62,195 nucleotides of DNA from Paenibacillus sp. HGH0039 (GTDB taxonomy: Bacteria > Bacillota > Bacilli > Paenibacillales > NBRC-103111). The position numbers and the translations under genes were made by a program. The notes beneath the pieces were generated by a model that made no database searches, was not told where the DNA came from, and worked only from the letters and a program-made list of their open reading frames with translations. Positions 1-8,110 of the stretch are shown here, one piece after another (the first letter of the stretch is position 1; every line of letters begins with the position of its first letter). The stretch spans positions 2,503,713 through 2,565,907 of the forward strand of contig NZ_KE150412.1 of assembly GCF_000411255.1 (NCBI RefSeq), in the 5' to 3' direction.

Positions 1-55
1 CTTGAGACGCTTCAATCACTCGTTGTTCAGTTTTCAAAGGACAATTTCTGTCGTT
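1..55 (-). promoter_or_regulatory. rRNA operon leader with boxA-like element
   Basis: On the minus strand positions 43 to 25 read TGTCCTTTGAAAACTGAAC, which matches the boxA antitermination motif found just upstream of 16S genes in Bacillus and Paenibacillus. The 16S gene itself would begin beyond the left window edge. Together with the two promoters just upstream this identifies the start of an rRNA operon transcribed leftward. No part of the mature 16S was recognised in the window. Confidence 0.75.
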
Positions 56-100
56 TTGTAACCTCGTCTTAACCCGCTAACTTTCAGCGGCGACTTTTTC

Positions 101-130
101 AATATATCACAGATCGACTATTCATTGCAA
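101..130 (-). promoter_or_regulatory. rRNA operon promoter P2 (proximal)
   Basis: The minus strand shows TTGCAA (130-125), an 18-base spacer and TATATT (106-101), pointing into the boxA leader. It is about 97 bases downstream of a second promoter-like pair, the tandem arrangement usual for rRNA operons in Bacillus. The stretch between gene and leader is AT-rich and carries no gene. Confidence 0.6.
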
Positions 131-197
131 GCTTTTTTTGAAATTCTTTTTTTTGCTTGGCTTGTTAAATGAAAACTTTGTCGAATCAGCGAAATTT

Positions 198-227
198 AAT
201 TTACCATGAAAGTTCAACTTAAGTCAA
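198..227 (-). promoter_or_regulatory. rRNA operon promoter P1 (distal)
   Basis: TTGACT (227-222), 18-base spacer, TAAATT (203-198) on the minus strand. The -35 hexamer contains the TGA stop codon of the upstream 77-codon gene. It is the weaker of the two candidates by eye; an overlapping TAAATT at 198-193 is an alternative -10. Confidence 0.5.
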
Positions 228-457
228 GACTTTTTTTGATGCTGGACCCGGTTCCTGGCGTACTTAGATATTTCCCTCGGCGAAGCAAGCCTGGCATACA
301 TCCGGAAGATAACCTTATATCGGGATTCTATAGCTTTCTTAATCTCCTCGTCCATTCTCTTATCGTTAAGATCGAAGAGCATTTCGTCTAATTCTTTTCT
401 TAGCACATAGTCCAGTTCTCTGCATTCCCTGTCATTAAAAAGAAATCCAAGCATCAA
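224..457 (-). CDS. small conserved-looking protein of unknown function
   Basis: A 77-residue protein that I do not recognise. It is highly charged, with acidic and basic residues spread along predicted helices (LDYVLRKELDEMLFDLND near residues 15-32) and a basic C-terminus, with no membrane segment and no cysteine pair. A GAGGGGAG ribosome binding site ends 10 bases before the TTG at 457 and 13 before the ATG at 454, so either could be the start. It is the last gene before the rRNA promoters, downstream of the SpoIIM-like gene and in the same direction. The ribosome site and the position support a real gene; no function is assigned. Confidence 0.6.
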   Translation of the reverse strand: MMLGFLFNDRECRELDYVLRKELDEMLFDLNDKRMDEEIKKAIESRYKVIFRMYARLASPREISKYARNRVQHQKKS

Positions 458-606
458 CTTATTCTAGCTCCCCTCAAAATCGACTCTGCATCCACAACAG
501 TGAGAAGGCTCCTGCACCCATCCGGACGCAGGCAACCGTTCCGCTTTACTGTTATGCTCATGTTTTGTCATTTTTATGACGGGATTCAAGAAAATTTTTA
601 CAATTG

Positions 607-1218
607 TTATCCTTTTAAAAGCCACAGAGTCACTGTGCTTTCCACGACAGCCGCAAGGAGCAACGTTCCTACGACAAGCAAAATTAACGGTCGGGTCAGC
701 CTCATAACACGCTTAAACTCTGCCGCGGCGTTCCCGCTTCTTTTGGAAGAGAAGAGTCCCCCGATCATTTTGATAACAAGAATACCGAGTCGAAGTCCGT
801 AGGCGCAGGCTACGATAATAGCCGGAATCTCCAGAATTCCATGCGGTAGGATTCCTTTTAGAACATAAGCAAGGCTTTGCGCTTCCATCTGATATTGAAT
901 GACATACCCCAACAGCATCCCGTTTACCAGGAGCACCATTAAGGGAAGAATACCGAAAAACAGTCCTAGGTATACAAACATCAATGACTTGATCGCATTG
1001 TTCAGAAAAATAACGATAAACAACCAGAGGTTAAGATTTTCTTTGCCTTTAACCAGTTCCGAAATTTTCTCCAGGCCCTTCATCTGCTGGTCCAGAAAAG
1101 CCTGAAAGCGGTCCGGATACATAGTCCCCAGTACTAAACCGGCTGCGAAAACCAAAACGGAAGCAATCAGGTAATGCTTCATTTCTCCGAAATGCTTAAA
1201 CAGCTCTCTCCACTTCAA
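607..1218 (-). CDS. SpoIIM/DUF95-family integral membrane protein
   Basis: About 203 residues with four or five hydrophobic segments (roughly 18-38, 74-97, 99-118, 133-158 and near 180-198). It carries the signature LPHGILEIPAIIVACAYG typical of the stage II sporulation M/DUF95 family. SpoIIM acts with SpoIID and SpoIIP in engulfment in Bacillus; this protein is a family member and may not be the orthologue. The reading frame is open to 1296, but TTG at 1218 follows AAGGAG with a 9-base gap and is the likely start. It diverges from pdaB. In Bacillus subtilis this locus holds kbaA, whose sequence lacks the HGxxEIPA motif, so this is not a plain KbaA. Confidence 0.7.
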   Translation of the reverse strand: MKWRELFKHFGEMKHYLIASVLVFAAGLVLGTMYPDRFQAFLDQQMKGLEKISELVKGKENLNLWLFIVIFLNNAIKSLMFVYLGLFFGILPLMVLLVNGMLLGYVIQYQMEAQSLAYVLKGILPHGILEIPAIIVACAYGLRLGILVIKMIGGLFSSKRSGNAAAEFKRVMRLTRPLILLVVGTLLLAAVVESTVTLWLLKG

Positions 1219-1245
1219 TTTCCTGTTCTCCTTTCTCTTTAACGC

Positions 1246-1271
1246 ATAACTCGATGGTACGAGCATACATT
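1246..1271 (+). promoter_or_regulatory. candidate sigma-E-type promoter for pdaB
   Basis: ATA (1246-1248) and CATACATT (1264-1271) are separated by 15 bases, resembling the mother-cell sigma-E pattern. It lies about 30 bases before the pdaB ribosome binding site. pdaB belongs to the sigma-E regulon in Bacillus subtilis, so the match is plausible, but sigma-E consensus sequences are short and degenerate. Confidence 0.4.
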
Positions 1272-1318
1272 TTACTAAGCCGGAATACAAGCCCAAGGAG
1301 AAGGAGGCCGGAGCAATC

Positions 1319-2101
1319 GTGAGCCATTTTTACGTCTTTAACGGCAAGAAAATAAAACAAGCCGTCTTTATCGGTGTCGCCGTAGTTTTCGCCGCAGGTA
1401 TCGTCTATTCCGAACGGGGGAATATGGCCGTTTTTTCAAGCGGGGGTCCCGCGGCAATTTACAATGTCAAAACGGAAAAGAAACAGATTGCGTTGACGTT
1501 CGACATCTCGTGGGGGGAAACGCGTACAGATCCGATCCTGGATGTGCTGGAGCAAAAAGGTATCAAAAACGCGACGTTCTTTCTTTCCTCGCCCTGGAGC
1601 AAAAGCCACCCCGATATTGTAAACCGAATTATCAAGAACGGGTATGAGATCGGAAGTCACGGCCATAAGCATGTAAACTACAGCAGTCTGGGAGACGAAG
1701 AGATCCGCAAACAAATTCAGACCGCTGACGGAGTCCTAAAGGAGTTTACCGGCAAAAGTCCGAATCTGATTCGTATGCCCAACGGCGATTTCGACAAACG
1801 GGTTCTCGGTATTGCGGACCAGCTAGGATATAAAGTTATTCAATGGGATACGGATTCACTGGATTGGAAAAATCCCGGAGTGGAGACCATTATCAACCGC
1901 GTTGTAAGTAAAGCACATCCCGGCGATATCGTTCTGCTCCATGCCAGCGACTCCTGTAAACAGACCCATGAAGCCCTTCCCGCCATTATCGACCAGCTTA
2001 AGAGCAAGGGGTATGAATTCGTGACGGTAACGGAGCTGATGAAACAGGCGCAGACTGAAAATAAAGCCGTGGAAGAACAGTCGTTTAAACAGGTTTATTA
2101 A
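1319..2101 (+). CDS. pdaB: sporulation polysaccharide deacetylase PdaB
   Basis: A 260-residue NodB-fold deacetylase with an N-terminal signal anchor (about residues 14-31). The motifs are TFDISWGE (near 63), SHGHKH (near 108), RMPNGDFDKR (near 146) and GDIVLLHAS (near 213). Length and the ISWGE variant of the usual TFDDG motif match PdaB (formerly YbaN), which is needed to maintain spore cortex peptidoglycan during late sporulation. GTG at 1319 follows AAGGAGG. It is transcribed away from the SpoIIM-like gene and toward gerD. The deacetylase substrate in the spore is inferred from the family. Confidence 0.9.
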   Translation: MSHFYVFNGKKIKQAVFIGVAVVFAAGIVYSERGNMAVFSSGGPAAIYNVKTEKKQIALTFDISWGETRTDPILDVLEQKGIKNATFFLSSPWSKSHPDIVNRIIKNGYEIGSHGHKHVNYSSLGDEEIRKQIQTADGVLKEFTGKSPNLIRMPNGDFDKRVLGIADQLGYKVIQWDTDSLDWKNPGVETIINRVVSKAHPGDIVLLHASDSCKQTHEALPAIIDQLKSKGYEFVTVTELMKQAQTENKAVEEQSFKQVY

Positions 2102-2171
2102 CTCCCCCGGTTCCTGTTCTTGAAACGGCCAAATCCGCCCAACTTTCTCAGCAATCAACCATTTCATCCGT

Positions 2172-2201
2172 TTATGAAAAGGCTCCCCCCCACACATACT
2201 A
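2172..2201 (+). promoter_or_regulatory. candidate sigma-G-type promoter for gerD
   Basis: TTATG (2172-2176), an 18-base spacer with a C run, and CATACTA (2195-2201) fit the forespore sigma-G pattern. gerD is a sigma-G gene in Bacillus subtilis and the site is 38 bases upstream of the ATG, so family knowledge and sequence agree. Confidence 0.55.
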
Positions 2202-2238
2202 ACGGTACTAATTTAGGGGAAAGGAGCTTGTGTGCACA

Positions 2239-3063
2239 ATGAATCGGAAAACAGTGCGTTATGTTCCTGCCTTAGTTGCAGTTATTCTCTTGGCTTCCTG
2301 CAGTTCCGACAATTCTTCACAGGGGTCTTCATCGTCCCAGGGCAATTATAAAGAAACCAAATCCATGGTGCTTGACATTCTAAAGTCGGACGAGGGCCGC
2401 GCGGCGATCGATAAAGCTGCCCGCTCCGGCTTATCTTCGGCAGGTTCGGGCAATTCCTCTGTCAGCATGTTGACCGACGGTCAAAAACTGCAGATGCAAA
2501 CGGCGGTCAAGGATGTTCTGACCAGCACGGAAAGCAGTAAATTCGTAAGGGATATGATGAAAGACCCGCGTTTCGCCGGTGATTTCGCCAAGGCAGTGAG
2601 TACGCAGAATAAGCAGCTCCACAAGGATCTCATGAAAGATCCGGAGTATCAGAAACAGCTCCTGCAAGTTATGAAAAATCCAGAATACCAGCAGCTCATG
2701 ATGGAGCTGACCCGGACGACCCAGTACCGTCAGCAGATGATGAATGTCATTCAGGAATCATTCCAGAGCCCCTTGTTCCAAGCTCAGATGCTCACCATTA
2801 TGAGAAAAGTCATGGAAGAGGGCATCGTACCTAAAGGTGCCGGCGGCCAAAGCCAGGGCGGCCAAGGAGGAAAAGGTGGCCAGGGCGGAGGACAAGGCGG
2901 TAAGGGCGGACAAGGATCCGGAGGCGAAGGCGGTCAACAGGGCCAGGGGGACCAAAAAAGCAAACAAGATCAAGGCCAGGAAGGCGATCAAGGAGATCAA
3001 GGCCAGGATGAGAAGGAATCCCCGAACAAAAAGGGTAAGAAGGATCAGGACTCCGAATATTAA
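2239..3063 (+). CDS. gerD: spore germination lipoprotein GerD, with long low-complexity tail
   Basis: GerD is a forespore lipoprotein that clusters germinant receptors in the spore inner membrane. The sequence shows a type II signal peptide with lipobox LLASC, so Cys21 would be the lipidated residue. An alpha-helical core rich in Gln, Met and Lys follows to about residue 190. The last 75 or so residues are a Gly/Gln/Lys/Asp/Glu tail with repeats such as GGQGGKGGQGG, then DQGQEGDQGDQ. Bacillus subtilis GerD is about 185 residues and has no such tail. ATG at 2239 has AAGGAG 12 bases upstream; the GTG at 2230 is too close to it. Confidence 0.88.
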   Translation: MNRKTVRYVPALVAVILLASCSSDNSSQGSSSSQGNYKETKSMVLDILKSDEGRAAIDKAARSGLSSAGSGNSSVSMLTDGQKLQMQTAVKDVLTSTESSKFVRDMMKDPRFAGDFAKAVSTQNKQLHKDLMKDPEYQKQLLQVMKNPEYQQLMMELTRTTQYRQQMMNVIQESFQSPLFQAQMLTIMRKVMEEGIVPKGAGGQSQGGQGGKGGQGGGQGGKGGQGSGGEGGQQGQGDQKSKQDQGQEGDQGDQGQDEKESPNKKGKKDQDSEY

Positions 3064-3065
3064 AA

Positions 3066-3095
3066 AAAGGACTGATGCTTGTGCATCAGTCCTTT
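3066..3095. terminator. bidirectional terminator between gerD and salA
   Basis: A 13-base-pair stem (3066-3078 with 3083-3095) closes a TTGT loop, with an A run on one side and a T run on the other, so it can end both the plus-strand gerD transcript and the minus-strand salA transcript. The salA stop codon (3086-3088) lies inside the hairpin. Confidence 0.85.
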
Positions 3096-4195
3096 TGAGT
3101 CTGTTGAACGACACTCCGTGCCAGCTCCAGATAAAGTTGGCCGGTGGTGGAATCTTCTTTGTAAACTGACGGGGAATAATCAGGTTCGGAAATATGATTG
3201 TCCGGTGCGCCCAATGGAATTTGAGCAAGCAATTGGGTATGCAGCTGTTCCGCCAGCATGCCTCCGCCGCCGCGGCCGAAGACGTAATCTTTCTCCCCGC
3301 ATTTGGAGCACTCGTAGTAAGCCATGTTCTCCACCACACCGATAATCTCATGTTTGGTATGCACGGCCATGGCGCCCGCTCTGGCTGCTACAAAAGCGGC
3401 AGTAGCATGAGGGGTCGTAACTAGGATCTCTTTGCTTTGCGGCAGAAGCTGATGAATATCCAGCGCGATGTCGCCCGTACCGGGAGGCAGATCGAGCAGC
3501 AGGTAGTCCAGTTCTCCCCAGTCCACTTCGTGGAAGAAGTTATGGAGCATCTTGCCCAGCATAGGTCCACGCCAGATCACCGGCGAATTATCCTCCACAA
3601 AGAAACCCATGGAGATAACTTTAACTCCGAATTTTTGTACGGGGATAATCCGGTTATTAACAAGCTGAGGCTGTTCCTCTATTCCCATCATATCCGGAAT
3701 ACTGAAGCCGTAGATGTCCGCATCCATAATTCCCACTCTCTTACCGAGACGCGCCAAAGCAACAGCCAGATTCGCCGTTACGGTAGACTTCCCTACGCCA
3801 CCCTTACCGCTTGCGACGGCAATAAAATTGACGGGTGAATCGGGATTCAGCAAAGGAGCCGCTTCTTGTCCCGTTCCGGCATTGGTGTCGGCAGTCTCAA
3901 CGCTTCCGGCCTCAGATGCATCCTCATAAGCGGAGAGCTGGTTTTTCTCATAATCCGTTATTTCACGAAAACGAATATGAACCCCTTCGGCTCCGATTTG
4001 GGACAAAGCGGATTCAATGCGTTCCTTTATACTTGCTTTGTAGCTTTCATCCGTAACGGACAAAACACACGTAAGAGAAACACGGTTCTCTTTAATGACC
4101 ACGTCTTTAACGAAGTTCAGTTCTACGATAGAAGCTCCGTAAGTCGGATCTGTTATAGGCTGAAGCGATTGCCGGATAAGCTCTTTGGTCACCAT
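3086..4195 (-). CDS. salA: Mrp/NBP35-family P-loop ATPase SalA
   Basis: A 369-residue protein with an N-terminal MIP18/DUF59 domain (about 1-90), a linker, and a deviant Walker A ATPase domain starting with GKGGVGKST (near residue 132) and containing DADIYG and a CSKC metal-binding pair (near 293). The Mrp family carries or inserts iron-sulfur clusters. The Bacillus subtilis protein at this locus, SalA (YbaL), represses scoC expression. ATG at 4195 follows GAGGTGG by 6 bases; the upstream in-frame GTG at 4204 sits inside that ribosome site. Same position between cwlD and gerD as in Bacillus. Confidence 0.85.
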   Translation of the reverse strand: MVTKELIRQSLQPITDPTYGASIVELNFVKDVVIKENRVSLTCVLSVTDESYKASIKERIESALSQIGAEGVHIRFREITDYEKNQLSAYEDASEAGSVETADTNAGTGQEAAPLLNPDSPVNFIAVASGKGGVGKSTVTANLAVALARLGKRVGIMDADIYGFSIPDMMGIEEQPQLVNNRIIPVQKFGVKVISMGFFVEDNSPVIWRGPMLGKMLHNFFHEVDWGELDYLLLDLPPGTGDIALDIHQLLPQSKEILVTTPHATAAFVAARAGAMAVHTKHEIIGVVENMAYYECSKCGEKDYVFGRGGGGMLAEQLHTQLLAQIPLGAPDNHISEPDYSPSVYKEDSTTGQLYLELARSVVQQTQKD

Positions 4196-4246
4196 CTGTT
4201 CCACCTCGGTAGGCTTATTTCTGTTCAGATCATTATAACATACCGA

Positions 4247-5005
4247 TTAGGACGAACGCACTTTCTCCCCGGAGAAATAACGCAGAATCGCTTGATAAAC
4301 GGACGCGGCAACTTTCTTTTGATACTTATCGTCGGCCAGCAGCCTCGATTCCTCCGGATTGGATAAAAACCCGACTTCGACGAGCGCACTCGGCATTTTC
4401 AAGGTTTTCAGCAAATAAACGCCGGTATCAGCCTTTTTGGCGACACGCTCCGTATTTTCCAGATTTTTTTTGAGTTCGTTCTGAATGAGTGTGGACAAGG
4501 TTGCGTTGTCCGGATGGTTCGGGTAGTAGAACGTTTGTGCGCCCCTCCACTTATCGGACGGAATGCTGTTCAAGTGGACGCTGATAAACAAGTCGGCTTT
4601 CTTGCCGTTTATGAATTCGGCGCGGCTTAACAAATCTTCTGTTTTCCGGCGGCTGAGTCCCTTCGTTCCCTCTTGGGCCAAATCCGTATCCGTTTCCCTT
4701 GTCATCACCACCATAGCGCCAGCCTGCTGCAAATAATCACGCAAATACAAAGTGATCGCGAGGTTGATATCCTTCTCTATTACGCCGGATTGGCTGATCG
4801 CCCCTCCGTCAGGGCCTCCGTGCCCGGCATCCAGAGCAATCGTCTTCCCTGAAAGAGGCATGGACCATTCGCTCCATGTTCGTGTCGAGGGCAGCTCGTA
4901 GGTGTACATAAAGGCCATCAGCATAACCAGCAGGGCCGCCATGATGATCTTGATGCCGCTGTCCCAGGTCAGCCATACGACAAACCTTTTTCTTGGTCTC
5001 CGCAT
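4247..5005 (-). CDS. cwlD: N-acetylmuramoyl-L-alanine amidase CwlD
   Basis: A 252-residue type 3 amidase with an N-terminal membrane anchor (about residues 16-36). The zinc-site motifs are ALDAGHGGPDGGA (near 58), the glutamate in GVIEKDIN, SVHLNSI, and ALVEVGFLSNPEES near the C-terminus. CwlD cleaves stem peptides from muramic acid to make muramic-delta-lactam in spore cortex, together with PdaA. ATG at 5005 follows AGGTGG by 8 bases; earlier in-frame starts have no ribosome site. The 67-base gap to sat holds a weak sigma-E-like pair (GTATAATT and CATATAGA), so separate sporulation transcription is possible. Confidence 0.88.
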   Translation of the reverse strand: MRRPRKRFVVWLTWDSGIKIIMAALLVMLMAFMYTYELPSTRTWSEWSMPLSGKTIALDAGHGGPDGGAISQSGVIEKDINLAITLYLRDYLQQAGAMVVMTRETDTDLAQEGTKGLSRRKTEDLLSRAEFINGKKADLFISVHLNSIPSDKWRGAQTFYYPNHPDNATLSTLIQNELKKNLENTERVAKKADTGVYLLKTLKMPSALVEVGFLSNPEESRLLADDKYQKKVAASVYQAILRYFSGEKVRSS

Positions 5006-5072
5006 GAAAAAATCCACCTCTGTTCCCCAATAGACTCCATTCATCTATATGGGACAGGGTGGACAATTATAC

Positions 5073-6254
5073 CTACTGCGCGGACGTGCCTACAGGCTCT
5101 GACATGCCGTCTATGAGCACTTTCGCCACTTCGGGGCGTGTGAACTCCTGAGGCGGACATTGGCCGTCACGCAGCAAGGCGCGTACTTTCGTGCCCGACA
5201 GGTGCAGGTGGTCAGCTTTATCGTGCGGACAAGTTTTGCTCGATGCCATATTCCCGCACTTCGTGCAGTAAAAGCTATGCTCGAAGAAAAGAGGCGTAAT
5301 ACCGATTTCTTCCGGTGTAAAGTTACTGAAGATTTCCTGGGCTTCATAAGTACCGTAGTAATCGCCTACACCCGCATGGTCGCGGCCCACGATAAAATGG
5401 GTACAGCCGTAGTTTTTGCGGACCAAAGCATGGAAAATAGCTTCCCGCGGACCCGCGTAGCGCATGGCAGCCGGAAAAACACCGAGAAAAGCACGATCCG
5501 AAGGATAATAATTTTCAAGGAGAACGAAGTAGCTTTTCATCCGCACATCTGCGGAAATATCATCGGACTTGGTTTCGCCAACCAACGGATTCAGAAACAA
5601 GGCATCGACGATTTCCATAGCGGATTTTTGAATATATTCATGCGCCCGGTGGACCGGATTACGGGTTTGGAACCCTACGATAGTCCGCCAGTTCTTCTCG
5701 GCAAAAATTCGACGAGTCTCGGCCGGATCATAGTAAAAATCTTCGAACTTGGCCGGCTTCGGTCTATTCAACACCTGCACAGGGCCCCCGATATAGGTAG
5801 ACGGCCTCGATAACAGCTTCTGTACGCCAGGATGCTCCTTATCGTCCGTTTTAAAGACTTGACGGGCTTCGAGCTGCTGATCGGCCTTGTAAATGCTCGT
5901 CACGTCTATAAGACCGTATACGACGCCGTCCTCTTCTCCCACCAAAGCCGCTTGCGTACCGACAGCGAGCTCCTCCGCAACGGCTTCTTCAACCGCCAGG
6001 GTCACAGGTATGCTCCATACGGTGCCATCGGCCAAACGCATGCGTTCGACAACCGAATGGTAATCTTCTTCATTCAGAAAACCGGTTAGCGGGGAAAATG
6101 CTCCTACTCCAATAAGATCAAGGTCGGAAATGGCCCAATTGTTTATGCGAATTTGAGGCAGGTCGCCCGCCGCTGCAAGAAGTTGTTCGCGTTCGCTTCC
6201 CGTAATCAGGCGATTAATTAAAGTGCCGCCGTGAGGCGCGATTGAAGATGGCAT
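5073..6254 (-). CDS. sat: sulfate adenylyltransferase (ATP sulfurylase)
   Basis: Makes adenosine 5'-phosphosulfate (APS) from sulfate and ATP, the first step of assimilatory sulfate reduction. The 393-residue protein has the PUA-like N-terminal domain and the nucleotidyltransferase motifs [11 protein letters not shown] (near 197) and [13 protein letters not shown] (near 290), plus a zinc-type CTKCG...CPH pair near 330-345. ATG at 6254 follows AAGGAG by 8 bases. It lies 43 bases downstream of cysH and is probably cotranscribed. Neither gene is at this place in Bacillus subtilis. No APS kinase gene is present here. Confidence 0.93.
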   Translation of the reverse strand: MPSSIAPHGGTLINRLITGSEREQLLAAAGDLPQIRINNWAISDLDLIGVGAFSPLTGFLNEEDYHSVVERMRLADGTVWSIPVTLAVEEAVAEELAVGTQAALVGEEDGVVYGLIDVTSIYKADQQLEARQVFKTDDKEHPGVQKLLSRPSTYIGGPVQVLNRPKPAKFEDFYYDPAETRRIFAEKNWRTIVGFQTRNPVHRAHEYIQKSAMEIVDALFLNPLVGETKSDDISADVRMKSYFVLLENYYPSDRAFLGVFPAAMRYAGPREAIFHALVRKNYGCTHFIVGRDHAGVGDYYGTYEAQEIFSNFTPEEIGITPLFFEHSFYCTKCGNMASSKTCPHDKADHLHLSGTKVRALLRDGQCPPQEFTRPEVAKVLIDGMSEPVGTSAQ

Positions 6255-6297
6255 GGATGTCTCTCCTTTAGTCTTCTAAATAATGTCGGTTTCTCGC

Positions 6298-6990
6298 TTA
6301 CTTATGAAGTCCGCATTCCGTTTTATCATTGCCTGCCCAGCGGCCCGCACGCGGGTCTTCACCCGGAGCGACCGGATTCGTGCAGTGGCTGCAGCCGATA
6401 CTAGGGAAGTTCTGGTCATGAAGAGCGTTATAAATAATACCGTTGGAACGAATGTAATCCCAAACATCGTCTGATGTCCAGCCAGCAAGTGGGTTAAATT
6501 TAACAAGCCCGAACTTTACATCATATTCGACCTTTTTGGCATTTGCCCGGGTCGGAGCTTGATCCCTGCGGATTCCCGTAATCCATGCGTCGTAATTTTT
6601 TAAAATGTCCGTTAAGGGATCCACCTTGCGGATGTTGCAGCATTCGTTCGGAGCGGACAACCACAGCTCGGCGCCGTACTGAGCCGCTTGCTCTTCCAGT
6701 GTTAGCTTAGGGAGAACTTGAATAAAAGATTTTTGATAGTGATCCTCTAAACGATCTCTTGTATTGTACGTCTCCTGAAAATGTACATTAGTGTCCAGAT
6801 AGAATATGTCTGTTTCCGGGCTCACTTTGTGCAGCATATCCACCAGCACTACGTCTTCCGCACCGAAGCTGCAAGCCAGCGTAATGCTTGGGAATGTGTT
6901 AACCGCCCATCGAATAAGCTCTTCGGGTGACTGGTTCTCAAATTCTTCAGCGGCTTTGTTCACTAACGCTTCCTTTTCAAACAAATTCAT
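6298..6990 (-). CDS. cysH: CysH-family reductase, likely adenylyl-sulfate (APS) type
   Basis: A 230-residue CysH protein. Motifs are SFGAEDVVL (near 41), TGIRRDQAPTR (near 139), the pair CC in NECCNIRKVDPL and CSHC in IGCSHCTNP, and the catalytic cysteine in ECGLHK at the C-terminus. The CC...CxxC set binds a 4Fe-4S cluster and marks enzymes that can use APS rather than PAPS, which fits the absence of cysC. The product is sulfite. ATG at 6990 follows a GGGAGGG ribosome site. A strong promoter lies 58 bases upstream. Confidence 0.92.
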   Translation of the reverse strand: MNLFEKEALVNKAAEEFENQSPEELIRWAVNTFPSITLACSFGAEDVVLVDMLHKVSPETDIFYLDTNVHFQETYNTRDRLEDHYQKSFIQVLPKLTLEEQAAQYGAELWLSAPNECCNIRKVDPLTDILKNYDAWITGIRRDQAPTRANAKKVEYDVKFGLVKFNPLAGWTSDDVWDYIRSNGIIYNALHDQNFPSIGCSHCTNPVAPGEDPRAGRWAGNDKTECGLHK

Positions 6991-7047
6991 ATTTGTACCC
7001 TCCCATTTTAATTCCGAGTATCCTAATCTGTTTTGTTATTTTATTTC

Positions 7048-7075
7048 ATTATAAATCACAACTTAGTGTTGTCAA
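7048..7075 (-). promoter_or_regulatory. promoter of cysH-sat
   Basis: Minus-strand TTGACA (7075-7070), 16-base spacer, TATAAT (7053-7048): both hexamers are perfect sigma-A consensus. The spacer contains the imperfect dyad CAACACTAAGTTGTG. A consensus promoter with a 16-base spacer and a dyad suggests a repressed gene; no S-box fits in the roughly 50-base leader. Confidence 0.8.
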
Positions 7076-7201
7076 TAGCCTAAAGACGATCTTTTTATCA
7101 TATTGAACAAAAGGTCGATAAGTTCGTGCGTTATCTCGGAATTATAGAGTGTTATAACGAACGAGAAAAGGATCATTTATCCGGAACGGTCAAAAGAACA
7201 C

Positions 7202-7243
7202 AAAAAAACCCTTCCGGTACATTTCTGTACCCAGAAGGGTTTG
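7202..7243 (-). terminator. terminator after rpsI
   Basis: On the minus strand AACCCTTCTGGGTACA pairs with TGTACCGGAAGGGTT around a GAAA loop (one interior mismatch), followed by seven T. It ends the rplM-rpsI transcript and insulates it from cysH. Confidence 0.9.
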
Positions 7244-7259
7244 CTTTGTATAACCGATC

Positions 7260-7652
7260 TTAACGTTTCGAGAACTGAGGTGCACGACGAGCTGCTTTCA
7301 AGCCGTACTTCTTACGTTCTTTCATACGTGGATCACGAGTCAAGAATCCAGCGCGTTTCAGAGAACCGCGGAATTCAGGATCTGCTTTAAGCAGTGCGCG
7401 GGAGATGCCATGGCGGATTGCGCCGGCTTGTCCGCTCATTCCGCCGCCGTTAGCCAGTACGAGTACATCGTACTTGCCGATTGTTTCGGTCAGCGTCAGA
7501 GGTTGTTTCACGATTAGTTTCAGCGTTTCCAGGCCGAAGTATTCGTTAAGGTCACGTTTGTTGATGATGATGCGTCCTTCGCCCGGTACTAGACGTACAC
7601 GTGCTACCGAATGCTTACGACGACCGGTTCCGTAGTATTGAACTTGTGCCAC
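7260..7652 (-). CDS. rpsI: 30S ribosomal protein S9
   Basis: A 130-residue S9 with the N-terminal [16 protein letters not shown] block and the basic C-terminal tail ending QFSKR, the segment that reaches the P-site tRNA on the 30S subunit. Full length for the family. It follows rplM by 20 bases and has its own AGGGAGG ribosome site. Confidence 0.97.
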   Translation of the reverse strand: MAQVQYYGTGRRKHSVARVRLVPGEGRIIINKRDLNEYFGLETLKLIVKQPLTLTETIGKYDVLVLANGGGMSGQAGAIRHGISRALLKADPEFRGSLKRAGFLTRDPRMKERKKYGLKAARRAPQFSKR

Positions 7653-7672
7653 AAGTCAGTCCTCCCTTTCAA

Positions 7673-8110
7673 TTAACCCCGAAGTTCCCAAACTTCTGGT
7701 TGTTGTGCTTGGTGTGGATGTTCCGCGCCTGCATATACTTTCAGCTTCAGCTTCATGCTGTTGCCAAGACGTGTCTTAGGCAGCATGCCATGAATAGCAA
7801 ATTCCAGTACACGCTCAGGCTTTTTGTTCAGCATATCTTGAGCTGTCGTAACTTTCAGACCACCTGGGTGCATCGAGTGACGGTAGTATTTCTTGTCTTG
7901 CAGTTTGTTGCCGGTCAGATGAATCTTCTCAGCGTTGATAATGATTACGAAATCTCCGGAATCCACGTGCGGTGTGAATTGCGGTTTGTGTTTGCCGCGG
8001 ATAATGCTTGCAGCTTCACTAGCCAGACGTCCGAGCGTCTTGCCGGTAGCATCAATGATGTACCATTTGCGTTCAACTTCATTCGGCTTAGCCATATATG
8101 TGGTACGCAT
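7673..8110 (-). CDS. rplM: 50S ribosomal protein L13
   Basis: A 145-residue L13, an early-assembling large subunit protein. The family blocks [16 protein letters not shown] and [14 protein letters not shown] are present. ATG at 8110 follows AGGAGG. L13 proteins can control their own operon by binding a leader in several Firmicutes, and a structured leader lies directly upstream here. Confidence 0.97.
   Translation of the reverse strand: MRTTYMAKPNEVERKWYIIDATGKTLGRLASEAASIIRGKHKPQFTPHVDSGDFVIIINAEKIHLTGNKLQDKKYYRHSMHPGGLKVTTAQDMLNKKPERVLEFAIHGMLPKTRLGNSMKLKLKVYAGAEHPHQAQQPEVWELRG

Noticed and set aside
2840-3050. Repeats at the gerD end as a possible CRISPR-like array
   Set aside because: The repeats are short codon-scale units within one reading frame, with no unique spacers and no cas genes.
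3079-3424. Plus-strand frames at the salA C-terminus
   Set aside because: They overlap a clear salA coding region and follow a terminator; no ribosome site supports them.
6991-7047. S-box (SAM) riboswitch before cysH
   Set aside because: Only about 50 bases lie between the promoter and the ribosome site, too short for an S-box, and no terminator is present.
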